A stretch of DNA of 64,000 nt. Source: Bacillota bacterium (lineage in GTDB: Bacteria; Bacillota; Clostridia; Lachnospirales; Lachnospiraceae). Below are positions 9,066-15,820 of this stretch, one piece after another; positions within the stretch are counted from its first letter, which is position 1; the number at the start of each line of letters is the position of its first letter. The translations under genes were made by a program, and so were the position numbers. Under the pieces are notes generated by a model, which saw nothing but the letters and a program-made list of their open reading frames with translations, was not told where the DNA came from and did not search any database. The stretch is from assembly GCA_023412855.1 (NCBI GenBank), contig JAEZRJ010000010.1:1-64000 (forward strand). The letters run 5' to 3'.

Positions 9066-9300
9066 ATGTGACAATGTTTAATAATGTAATGCCAAAGCCC
9101 CGGCAACGCATTATAAATATAATGGCGAAGGAACTCGCGATGCGTGTTTCCTGCGAGAAGAAAGCTTGTCGGTAAGCGAACCGAAGGTGTGGCCGGACAT
9201 CCGCACCATGGTCAGATTACAGACGGTAACAATGAAAAGAGAATAGTTTGATTTATGAAAATCAGACGAAGAAAATTGATTTAAGGTTGGAGGTAACATA
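9066..9300 (+). promoter_or_regulatory. rplM 5' leader, structured
   Basis: The long leader contains several inverted repeats, for example GGTGTGG...CCGCACC at about 9184-9205, and ends in GGAGGTAAC before the ATG. L13 leaders that mediate autoregulation are known in Firmicutes; this may be one, but I cannot confirm the family from sequence alone. Confidence 0.45.
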
Positions 9301-9729
9301 ATGAAAACTTTTATGGCTAGTCCGGCTACTATCGAGAGAAAATGGTATGTAGTTGACGCTACTGATATGACACTCGGACGTTTGGCATCTGAAGTTGCTA
9401 AAGTTTTAAGAGGTAAGAACAAACCGATTTTTACACCTCATATCGATACAGGTGATTATGTAATTGTAATTAATGCGGCAAAAATAAAAGTAACAGGTAA
9501 GAAATTAGATCAGAAAATTTACTATCATCACTCCGATTATGTAGGCGGTATGAAAGAGACTACATTGAAGGAAATGTTAGCAAAGAAACCTGAAAGAGTT
9601 ATAGAACTTGCTGTGAAAGGCATGCTTCCCAAGGGACCTTTAGGAAGAGATATGTACAGAAAACTTCATGTATACGCAGGCGCAGAGCACAATCAGATAG
9701 CTCAGAAACCTGAAGTATTAACATTTTAA
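9301..9729 (+). CDS. rplM: 50S ribosomal protein uL13
   Basis: uL13 is an early-assembly protein of the large subunit. The 142-residue length and motifs are normal: [26 protein letters not shown], then GDYVIVINA, the KMYYH-equivalent KIYYHHSDY and [24 protein letters not shown]. The start follows GGAGGTAAC at an 8-base spacing. It is co-transcribed with rpsI 28 bases downstream. Confidence 0.98.
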   Translation: MKTFMASPATIERKWYVVDATDMTLGRLASEVAKVLRGKNKPIFTPHIDTGDYVIVINAAKIKVTGKKLDQKIYYHHSDYVGGMKETTLKEMLAKKPERVIELAVKGMLPKGPLGRDMYRKLHVYAGAEHNQIAQKPEVLTF

Positions 9730-9757
9730 TTAAGAGGACTGAAAGGAGAAGATTAAA

Positions 9758-10153
9758 ATGGCTAAAGCAGCAAATTGCTACGGAACTGGTAGAAGAAAAA
9801 AATCGATTGCAAGAGTATATTTAATACCCGGCAAAGGTAATATCATTATAAATAAGAGAGATATCAATGACTATTTTGGATTAGAGACATTAAAGGTTAT
9901 CGTTCGTCAGCCTCTGACCGCTACGGATACATTGGACAAATTCGACGTAAAGGTTAACGTACACGGCGGCGGATATACAGGCCAGGCTGGTGCTATCAGA
10001 CACGGCATTGCAAGAGCATTGCTTCAGGCTGATGTAGATTTCAGACCGGTACTTAAGAAAGCAGGCTACTTAACGAGAGATCCTCGTATGAAAGAAAGAA
10101 AGAAATACGGTCTCAAAGCCGCAAGACGCGCACCTCAGTTTTCTAAGAGATAA
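9758..10153 (+). CDS. rpsI: 30S ribosomal protein uS9
   Basis: uS9 (131 residues) reaches the P-site tRNA with its C-terminal tail. Typical features are [20 protein letters not shown] at the start, [21 protein letters not shown] in the middle and the basic end [29 protein letters not shown] precedes the ATG. The last two codons and stop lie in a 20-base sequence repeated at 12110, which makes the 3' end of this gene a likely integration site. Confidence 0.98.
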   Translation: MAKAANCYGTGRRKKSIARVYLIPGKGNIIINKRDINDYFGLETLKVIVRQPLTATDTLDKFDVKVNVHGGGYTGQAGAIRHGIARALLQADVDFRPVLKKAGYLTRDPRMKERKKYGLKAARRAPQFSKR

Positions 10154-10164
10154 GCAGTTATCTG
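10145..10164 (+). repeat. Direct repeat copy 1 at rpsI 3' end (possible att site)
   Basis: AAGAGATAAGCAGTTATCTG covers the end of rpsI including its stop and is repeated exactly at 12110-12129. Use of a conserved gene's 3' end with restoration of its last codons is how many tyrosine-integrase elements insert. Confidence 0.6.
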
Positions 10165-10182
10165 CGAATCAAAACGCATATC

Positions 10183-10218
10183 AAAGCCCCGGAATGCTTG
10201 CATTCAAGGGGCTTTTGT
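10183..10218 (+). terminator. Terminator after rpsI
   Basis: AAAGCCCC pairs with GGGGCTTT, with an inner AATG/CATT pair, followed by a short T-rich stretch. It closes the rplM-rpsI operon. Confidence 0.8.
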
Positions 10219-10333
10219 TATGCGCTTTGATTCATTGGAATGCAAGAAATGACTGAGATGAAGAGAAGCGGAATCGGGGTTTTTTATTTGTTTAAATAGC
10301 GAGGACCGCTTGAAAATGGTATCAAAATTTAGA

Positions 10334-10355
10334 GGTAACTTACACGTAACTGGCA
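10334..10355 (+). repeat. Imperfect 22-base direct repeat, copy 1
   Basis: A 22-base unit starting GGTAACT and containing TAACT twice matches 10767-10788 at 19 of 22 positions. The two copies flank the toxin-antitoxin module. Confidence 0.55.
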
Positions 10356-10400
10356 GATAATTGACAAACAAAAAGATATACGAAATAGAAAAATTATTGA

Positions 10401-10429
10401 TTGTAAGGAAGAAATCCGTATGATAGAAT
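10401..10429 (+). promoter_or_regulatory. Likely promoter of the small toxin mRNA
   Basis: TTGTAA, a 17-base spacer and TAGAAT. A start near 10436 would give a leader of about 50 bases containing the Shine-Dalgarno-blocking hairpin. Confidence 0.5.
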
Positions 10430-10464
10430 ATGCACAAGGACAATCGTGTTGCAGGGTGTGTTGA

Positions 10465-10485
10465 CCTCATTCTAAAAGAATGGGG
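10465..10485 (+). promoter_or_regulatory. Hairpin sequestering the toxin ribosome-binding site
   Basis: CCTCATTC pairs with GAATGGGG around a TAAAA loop, 8 base pairs including one G-U. The right arm contains most of the Shine-Dalgarno GGGGG immediately before the toxin ATG at 10489. Built-in translation blocks of this type are common in type I toxin mRNAs. Confidence 0.65.
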
Positions 10486-10488
10486 GTG

Positions 10489-10584
10489 ATGCCTATGAAA
10501 AATCGTTTTGATTTTAAGGATTTAATGACCTTTGGTCTATTCCTTTTGGCATTACTTACATACGTTTTTACGTTTTGTAAGTAG
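10489..10584 (+). CDS. Small hydrophobic type I toxin (holin-like toxin family)
   Basis: A 31-residue peptide, MPMKNRFDFKDLMTFG then a single hydrophobic helix LFLLALLTYVFTF, ending CK. Size, one membrane helix, the N-terminal MP and the LMTFGLFLLALLTYV core match the putative holin-like toxins (TxpA-like) that depolarise or disrupt the membrane when over-produced. GGGGGTG directly precedes ATG 10489; an internal ATG (10495) is possible. A convergent antisense RNA candidate lies just downstream, completing a type I toxin-antitoxin pair. The gene is too short for standard gene callers. Confidence 0.8.
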   Translation: MPMKNRFDFKDLMTFGLFLLALLTYVFTFCK

Positions 10585-10594
10585 CTGTACATAG

Positions 10595-10685
10595 CAAAAA
10601 CCACCCTATAAACTTTGGACGGTTAAGGGTGGCTTTGCTTCTCATATAATCGGTCAACCCCTTGTGGGCGGTTGTTCCTTTTCTA
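10595..10685 (-). ncRNA. Candidate antisense antitoxin RNA
   Basis: On the minus strand a promoter (TTGAAT, 17-base spacer, TATATT; 10719 to 10691) would start an RNA near 10685. It would contain a CAACC...GGTTG-type hairpin at about 10653-10674 and end at a terminator formed by CCACCC/GGGTGG (10632 to 10601) followed by five U (complement of AAAAA 10596-10600). The RNA would overlap the toxin mRNA 3' untranslated region in the TxpA/RatA style. The plus-strand toxin mRNA can use the same stem. Confidence 0.65.
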
Positions 10686-10766
10686 TCTATAATATATCAT
10701 AAGAATTTACTTAATTCAACAGAAATTTGTGCAATAAAGCAGTGCGTGGCGTTGTAAGAATCTGTG

Positions 10767-10788
10767 GGTAACTGACACATAACTGACA
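10767..10788 (+). repeat. Imperfect 22-base direct repeat, copy 2
   Basis: Second copy of the unit at 10334-10355. It contains a clear internal tandem, TAACTGACA repeated at 11-base spacing, which suggests a protein-binding site such as an integrase arm site or operator. Confidence 0.55.
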
Positions 10789-10989
10789 AGCATGCATGAG
10801 ATGCCTTAAAATCAGCCTTTTAAGTTCTCAAAGAGATAATGCTCAGGACAACGTATTACAATTCAAAACGATTCAGAACCTCTCAGGACATTGATATTTT
10901 TCAGGTGAATTGTGGTAAAATCTCAATCGATACGTCTGACACATTTCTATATTGTCAGATTGACAATATTATTTTGGAGAATCAGTAAA

Positions 10990-12012
10990 ATGGAACCATA
11001 TTATTATAGTCAGATGAACAAACAGCAGCAAAGAATTTATCAAGTTATCAAGAGCGGTCTAGAGTCTCTTTCACAAAGCTTTGATGTTCAAAGAATGGAA
11101 GGAACAGAGTTGAGCGACATTTTTTACAAGTTAAGATTGGATTGTCCGGAGATATTTTATGCTTCGACATTTCACTATTCGTTCTACGAAGATTCCACAC
11201 TGGTAAAAATAAAGCCGGTTTATTTATTTGAAAAAAATAAAATCAGAGAGCATCAGATGGCGATGAGCGCCAGGGTAGAGAAGCTTGCCCGGGTAGTAAA
11301 GGATAAAAGTGATTGGGAAAAAGAGCAATATATTCATGATTTTATCTGTGAAAACGTGACGTACGATAAATTAAAGAAACAATATTCACATGAAATCCTG
11401 GGACCATTGGGACAAGGTGTTGGCGTTTGTGAGGGAATTGCAAAAACTGTGAAGATTCTTTGTGATCAGCTGTCAATTCCTTGTATTGTTGCCATTTCTG
11501 AAAATAATCCGGAAAAGCGTATCAAATATCGTCATGCATGGAATGTAGTTCGAATCAATGGAGTATGGAATCATCTGGATGCTACTTTCGATAATACTTT
11601 AGGGAAAAGAGACGTGCGGTATGATTATTTCAATTTGGATGATAAGAGTATTTTCAAGGACCATGAGCCTGTGATATACAAAATCCCAGCGTGTAGCGAA
11701 GGGAATCATTTTTACTATAAAGAGAAGAAACTTTCATTTACCAAACTGGAAGATGTGGCAAAGCGTTGCCAACAAGCAATCAAAAAAGGAAAAGTTTTAA
11801 TCTTTCATTGGAGAGGTGGTTATCTCACCAGGGCTGTCATGGAGGAAATATTGCATATCATAGCTGAGGCCGCCAAGGAAAAGAGCAGGTACAGTCAAGT
11901 TTCTATAAATAGGGTACAGGCAGTAATCTGTGTGAAGTTCTTTGAGGAGCAGGTGAAAGATTCGGTAAAGATAGAGGATGCCTACAAAGAAGAGAATGAT
12001 GCAACCTTGTAG
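10990..12012 (+). CDS. Transglutaminase-like domain protein
   Basis: A 340-residue soluble protein with a transglutaminase/cysteine-peptidase core. The catalytic triad is visible: Cys in GVGVCEGIAKT, His in YRHAWNVV and Asp in NHLDATFDN. The N-terminal part (residues 1-110) contains the DIFYKLRLDCPEIFYAS stretch seen in many Firmicutes transglutaminase-like proteins; the C-terminal 100 residues are helical. There is no signal peptide if ATG 10990 is used, which has GGAG 10 bases upstream; an in-frame extension to 10912 lacks a site. The biological substrate is unknown. It lies between the duplicated rpsI ends together with the toxin-antitoxin pair, so it may be cargo of that islet. Confidence 0.75.
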   Translation: MEPYYYSQMNKQQQRIYQVIKSGLESLSQSFDVQRMEGTELSDIFYKLRLDCPEIFYASTFHYSFYEDSTLVKIKPVYLFEKNKIREHQMAMSARVEKLARVVKDKSDWEKEQYIHDFICENVTYDKLKKQYSHEILGPLGQGVGVCEGIAKTVKILCDQLSIPCIVAISENNPEKRIKYRHAWNVVRINGVWNHLDATFDNTLGKRDVRYDYFNLDDKSIFKDHEPVIYKIPACSEGNHFYYKEKKLSFTKLEDVAKRCQQAIKKGKVLIFHWRGGYLTRAVMEEILHIIAEAAKEKSRYSQVSINRVQAVICVKFFEEQVKDSVKIEDAYKEENDATL

Positions 12013-12084
12013 GAGGTATAGAAAGTATATTATTATTAGATGTGCATACTAACTTGTCCCCCACCAAAATCAATATTTATAAGA

Positions 12085-12118
12085 TTCTATAGTTAGGGGA
12101 CACCTTTCAAAGAGATAA
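12085..12118 (+). repeat. 34-base direct repeat, left copy
   Basis: A 34-base stretch centred on GGGGACACCT matches 18331-18364 at 27 of 34 positions. Its last bases run into the second copy of the rpsI repeat. The two copies bracket the thrS to aspS block. Confidence 0.5.
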
Positions 12119-12129
12119 GCAGTTATCTG
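12110..12129 (+). repeat. Direct repeat copy 2 of the rpsI 3' end
   Basis: Exact 20-base copy of 10145-10164, with similarity continuing for 6 more bases (4 or 5 matching). It lies in non-coding DNA 1965 bases downstream of the rpsI copy, as expected for the far end of an element integrated at rpsI. Confidence 0.6.
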
Positions 12130-12296
12130 TGAAGCGAAATCGAGGCTTCTTATCACATTTCAGATAGAATGACAGCAATCTTATAGTATATATGATATCT
12201 AACAGAGAGTCCTCCGGCTAACTATAATTTAACACTGGCAAACTATCATAAATGTAATTATGAATTAACAAGCATTATTATTTTCCTATCTGCCTA

Positions 12297-12324
12297 TTGA
12301 CAATATAAAATGATTTGATATAAT
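12297..12324 (+). promoter_or_regulatory. Promoter of the thrS T-box transcript
   Basis: TTGACA, a 16-base spacer and TATAAT. The start point near 12331 leads directly into the T-box leader. The AT-rich DNA from 12130 to 12296 holds no other feature that I can see. Confidence 0.8.
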
Positions 12325-12339
12325 CATCTGTAATAACAT

Positions 12340-12600
12340 AAGAAAAGCAAAGACGGAAAAAGTAATTTATTGGAATCATTCAGAGAGAAAAACATTTGGT
12401 GAAAGTTTTTCATGTAGGAAAATAAATGAAGACCATTCCAGAGCTGTAATACTGAATTAGGTAAGTGTTACCGTATGACTGCGTTAAAGTATAGGATTTG
12501 TTAGAATCTGAAGTGAAAAGTTAAGGTGGAACCGTGCATTAGAATTTGTGCACCCTTAAATTAATGGTAATATGCCGTTGATTTCAGGGTGCTTTTCTTA
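12340..12600 (+). promoter_or_regulatory. T-box leader of thrS
   Basis: The hallmark T-box sequence AAGGTGGAACCGTGC lies at about 12524-12538. TTAAGG and GTGC there can pair with GCAC and CCTTAA at 12550-12559 to form the antiterminator, leaving TGGAACC as the bulge that reads the tRNA acceptor end. The competing terminator pairs GCACCC (12550-12555) with GGGTGC (12587-12592) followed by TTTTCTT. Stem I lies upstream; an ACC triplet in GAAGACCATTCC (about 12428-12439) is a plausible Thr specifier. Uncharged tRNA-Thr would favour read-through into thrS. The UGGA bulge implies a tRNA with U at position 73. Confidence 0.9.
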
Positions 12601-12655
12601 TGTTGAAATTTATTAAAATGCCGCAGAGGCATATTGTGGAAGGAGAACATAGGAA

Positions 12656-14446
12656 ATGAAAGTTAGTATGAAAGATGGAACGGTGAAAGAGTGTAAATTT
12701 GAAGATGAGTTAGGAAAAGAGGCTTTTTGGCACACAGCTTCGCATGTTCTGGCACAGGCAGTTAAGCGTATTTATCCATCTGCGAAATGTGCGATCGGAC
12801 CGGCGATTAGGGAGGGATTTTATTATGATTTTGAATTTGATTTTATCTTTTCGAATGAGCATCTGAAAAGAATTGAAGATGAAATGAAGAAAGTGGTAAA
12901 AGAGAATTTGATATTACGAAGATTTGAGTTGAGCAGGGAAGAAGCAATTTCATTGATGTCGGAGAAAAACGAACCTTATAAGCTCATGTTGATAAATGAT
13001 TTGCCGGCAGAAGAAAAAATTAGTTTCTATGAGCAAGGTGAATATGTAGATTTATGTGCAGGGCCTCATATTTCTAATACAAATTTGATAAAAGCTTTTA
13101 GATTGACAACAATAGCAGGTGCTTATTGGCGTGGAGATGAAAAAAATAAAATGCTCACAAGAATTTATGGTGTGGCATTTCCGAAAAGTAATCAGCTGGA
13201 AGAATATCTTGAGTTGCAGGAGGAAATAAAAAGAAGAGATCATAGAAAACTGGGAAAGGATTTGGGTTTATTTACATTATTGGAGGAAGGACCCGGATTT
13301 CCTTTTTTTCTTCCGAAAGGAATGATTCTAAAGAATTCATTGATAAATTATTGGCGGGAAATTCATGAAAGGGAGGGGTATCATGAAATATCTACTCCGA
13401 TTATACTAAATCGAGATTTGTGGCAGACATCCGGACATTGGGATCACTATCGTGAAAATATGTATACTACAGTTATTGAGGACATGGATTATGCTATTAA
13501 GCCTATGAACTGTCCCGGAGGGATGCTTGTATATAAGCAGCAACCACATTCCTACCGTGAGTTACCAATAAGAATAGGGGAACTTGGTTTAGTTCATCGC
13601 CATGAAAAATCAGGTGCGTTACATGGATTAATGAGAGTACGTAGTTTTACACAGGATGATGCGCATATTTTTATGACACAGGAGCAGGTTACAGAACAAA
13701 TAGTGGGTGTAATTTCTTTAATCGACGAGGTATATAGAAAATTTGGATTTAAATATTCTTTGGAATTATCTACTCGGCCAGAGAATAGTATCGGTAGTGA
13801 TGAAGATTGGGAATTAGCAACGGAGAGCCTTAAAACAGCGCTGGAAGTAACAGAGAAAAAGTATGTGATAAACGAAGGTGACGGAGCGTTCTACGGTCCC
13901 AAAATTGATTTTCATTTAGAAGATTCCATGGGAAGAACATGGCAGTGCGGAACCATTCAATTGGATTTTCAATTACCGCTTAGATTTGATGCAGAGTATA
14001 TAGGAGCTGATGGTGAGCGGCATAGGCCTATTATGATCCATAGAGTAGTTTTTGGATCGATAGAAAGATTTATTGGAATTTTAATAGAGCATTACGCAGG
14101 GAAGTTTCCCTTATGGCTGGCTCCTGTTCAAGTGAAAATTTTGCCGATTTCCGACCGTTTCATTTCGTATGGCAAAGAAGTAATGAATGCACTGAAATCA
14201 ATTGGAATTCGCTGTGAAATGGATTCCAGAACAGAGAAAATAGGTTATAAGATTCGTGAAGCGCAGTTGGATAAAGTTCCATATATGATTGTTGTTGGTC
14301 AAAAGGAAATGGAAAGCGGGTCAGTTTCGGTTAGAAAAAGGGATGCAGGAGATTTAGGAAGTATTGAAATGAGTGAATTTATCACTGTACTAAAAAGTGA
14401 AATGGAAGGGGAAAATGAAAGCTACAATTGTATTGATCGCAGATGA
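12656..14446 (+). CDS. thrS: Threonyl-tRNA synthetase lacking the TGS domain
   Basis: ThrRS charges tRNA-Thr. The 596-residue protein starts almost directly at the editing domain: the usual N-terminal TGS domain of about 60 residues is missing and only 26 residues precede HTASHVLAQ. The editing-site residues are intact (HTASH and CAGPH). The class II catalytic core follows with MNCPGGMLVYKQ (zinc-binding Cys), RIGELGLVHRHEKSGALHGLMRVRSF and MIHRVVFGSIERFIG; the anticodon-binding domain fills the last 110 residues (LWLAPVQVKILPISDR). AAGGAG stands 10 bases before the ATG. T-box control and its position in an accessory block suggest a second, inducible ThrRS; whether the genome has another cannot be told here. 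It overlaps the next gene by 32 bases. Confidence 0.93.
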   Translation: MKVSMKDGTVKECKFEDELGKEAFWHTASHVLAQAVKRIYPSAKCAIGPAIREGFYYDFEFDFIFSNEHLKRIEDEMKKVVKENLILRRFELSREEAISLMSEKNEPYKLMLINDLPAEEKISFYEQGEYVDLCAGPHISNTNLIKAFRLTTIAGAYWRGDEKNKMLTRIYGVAFPKSNQLEEYLELQEEIKRRDHRKLGKDLGLFTLLEEGPGFPFFLPKGMILKNSLINYWREIHEREGYHEISTPIILNRDLWQTSGHWDHYRENMYTTVIEDMDYAIKPMNCPGGMLVYKQQPHSYRELPIRIGELGLVHRHEKSGALHGLMRVRSFTQDDAHIFMTQEQVTEQIVGVISLIDEVYRKFGFKYSLELSTRPENSIGSDEDWELATESLKTALEVTEKKYVINEGDGAFYGPKIDFHLEDSMGRTWQCGTIQLDFQLPLRFDAEYIGADGERHRPIMIHRVVFGSIERFIGILIEHYAGKFPLWLAPVQVKILPISDRFISYGKEVMNALKSIGIRCEMDSRTEKIGYKIREAQLDKVPYMIVVGQKEMESGSVSVRKRDAGDLGSIEMSEFITVLKSEMEGENESYNCIDRR

Positions 14447-14993
14447 TGAAGTTGAAAACTATGGGAGGAAAATACTTTTTGAAGCCCATCGTATTGGGAA
14501 GGTGGGTTTTGAAATGACAAGATTACCATTTCATGTATCGCTAAAGCAACCATTCGTAGTACCAAGCCTTGAAGAAATAGAAGATTTTTTTGATGAATTC
14601 GTAGAAAAAGTAAGTCCTATAGAAGTGGATTTTGACGAATTAGTTGTATATCCTAATGATGCTATTGGCGGAGAACCATCCGGATGTTTAAGTATCAGAG
14701 TTAAAAAAGCATTAGAGCTTGAAAGACTGCAGAGAGATTTATTTGCAAATTTAGAGAAAAGATTTGGCCCATGTCCAGCACCTTTTGATGATGATTATAT
14801 TTTTCATATGACAGTAGCTATCGGCAAAGTGCCATATAAAAATTACGAAAGGGCATATAATGTACTCTGCAAAAGCAATTATAATAGAGGTTTTAAATTC
14901 CATAAAATCGGATTGTTGTATTATGACAATGATAATATTCTTCCGGGAACTTATTTTTGCTATAAAACGGTTGATTTGAAACAATCATTGTAA
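14415..14993 (+). CDS. 2H phosphoesterase (2'-5' RNA ligase/LigT-like) family protein
   Basis: A 192-residue protein with the two His-x-Thr/Ser motifs that define 2H phosphoesterases: FHVSL near residue 36 and FHMTVA near residue 132. Family members open 2',3'-cyclic phosphates or act on 2'-5' linkages in RNA. The start ATG 14415 follows GGAAGGGG and lies inside the thrS 3' end, so the two are translationally coupled. Pairing with a tRNA synthetase suggests a role in repair or processing of damaged tRNA, but this is inference. Codon use and AT content match the neighbours. Confidence 0.8.
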   Translation: MKATIVLIADDEVENYGRKILFEAHRIGKVGFEMTRLPFHVSLKQPFVVPSLEEIEDFFDEFVEKVSPIEVDFDELVVYPNDAIGGEPSGCLSIRVKKALELERLQRDLFANLEKRFGPCPAPFDDDYIFHMTVAIGKVPYKNYERAYNVLCKSNYNRGFKFHKIGLLYYDNDNILPGTYFCYKTVDLKQSL

Positions 14994-15121
14994 AAAAATA
15001 ATTTGATTTGATGTGAATGTTTTGGGCAGTAAATTGTAATTGCCAAGCCATAAGAAAAATACTTAATGAAATACTATAAAAATATTAACACATATTGTAT
15101 AATATTGCGTAGAGTAGTATC

Positions 15122-15150
15122 TTGATATAATAATGATCGAAAGATATTAA
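15122..15150 (+). promoter_or_regulatory. Candidate promoter of the CD3324-type gene leader
   Basis: TTGATA, a 17-base spacer and TATTAA would start a transcript near 15157, upstream of the leader ORF. A second candidate -10 (TATAAT at 15098-15103) lacks a good -35. The rest of 14994-15204 shows no other feature. Confidence 0.4.
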
Positions 15151-15204
15151 GGGAATAGATATGTATCAGTTGCTCGAATATTTTTATGGGAGGATTATTT
15201 TTTT

Positions 15205-15231
15205 ATGAGAAAATTAGTTATGTTTGCATAG
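15205..15231 (+). CDS. Leader peptide MRKLVMFA
   Basis: An 8-codon ORF, MRKLVMFA, with GGGAGG 11 bases upstream. Its last codons and stop (TTT GCA TAG) form the left arm of a hairpin, TTGCATAGC (15224-15232) pairing with GCTATTGCAA (15237-15246). The right arm can instead pair with ATAGCT and flanking bases at 15268-15273, and CCTAAA (15282-15287) pairs with TTTAGG (15298-15303), covering part of the Shine-Dalgarno of the downstream gene. This is the layout of drug-inducible translational attenuators. A sister leader with the same FA-stop and hairpin core precedes the DUF1062 gene. Confidence 0.65.
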   Translation: MRKLVMFA

Positions 15232-15311
15232 CACTAGCTATTGCAATTTTATAATATGAAATTTGTTATAGCTATTGCTAACCTAAAGGATTAATAATTT
15301 AGGAGGCAAAT

Positions 15312-15578
15312 ATGGGCTATAGAAAAGCGGAAGAAATTCTGCCAGCGGAAATAATAGAGTTAATACAAAGATACGTGGATGGAGAAAGCATTTATATTCC
15401 CAGGAAAGAAAATCAAAGAAAAGAATGGGGAGACAAAACATTTATACGTCAGGAATTGGAAGACAGAAATTTTCAAATATTTGCGGACTTTCAAAATGGG
15501 TATAAGGTTCAAGAATTATCAATTAAGTATTTTTTATCTGAGAAAAGCATTCAACGTATTTTGCGTAAATTGAAATGA
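15312..15578 (+). CDS. CD3324-type small HTH protein
   Basis: An 88-residue protein. The sequence GYRKAEEILPAEIIELIQRYVDGESIYIPRK, followed by WGDKTFIRQELEDRN and a helix-turn-helix (GYKVQELSIKYFLSEKSIQRILRKLK), matches the CD3324 family as I remember it; these look like small DNA-binding proteins related to Mor-type HTH. The role is not known. AGGAGG lies 6 bases before ATG 15312. The expected control is by the leader ORF upstream. It is followed by its own terminator, so it forms a single-gene unit. Confidence 0.7.
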   Translation: MGYRKAEEILPAEIIELIQRYVDGESIYIPRKENQRKEWGDKTFIRQELEDRNFQIFADFQNGYKVQELSIKYFLSEKSIQRILRKLK

Positions 15579-15591
15579 ATACTGTCATGTT

Positions 15592-15632
15592 TGAGCTGAT
15601 TCAAAGAAATTTGTATTGGCTCATTTTTTTTT
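15592..15632 (+). terminator. Terminator after the CD3324-type gene
   Basis: TGAGC at the left pairs with GCTCA at the right, the stem being extended by TCAAA/TTTG around GAAA, and is followed by nine T. Confidence 0.75.
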
Positions 15633-15710
15633 AGAAAAATGTTTAAGGTAGGAATTGAATGTAACACCTTCTAAAATGAAATAAGAAATTAATACAGGAG
15701 GAACATTTTT

Positions 15711-15737
15711 ATGACTACACCCGTTTGTTTTGCATAG
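15711..15737 (+). CDS. Leader peptide MTTPVCFA
   Basis: An 8-codon ORF, MTTPVCFA, with a perfect AGGAGG 8 bases upstream. Downstream segments can form alternative structures: TTTGCATAGC (15729-15738) pairs with GCTATTGCAAA (15743-15753); GCTATTGCA pairs instead with TGTAATAGC (15772-15780); and TTTGCAAATCC (15783-15793) pairs with GGAGATGCAAA (15810-15820), burying the Shine-Dalgarno and reaching the start codon of the DUF1062 gene. A ribosome paused on the leader would cover the first arm and shift the balance. This closely parallels ermC-type translational attenuation. Confidence 0.7.
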   Translation: MTTPVCFA

Positions 15738-15820
15738 CAAAGGCTATTGCAAATAAAAAATCAAATGATTATGTAATAGCACTTTGCAAATCCATTGATA
15801 TGTTCTAAAGGAGATGCAAA

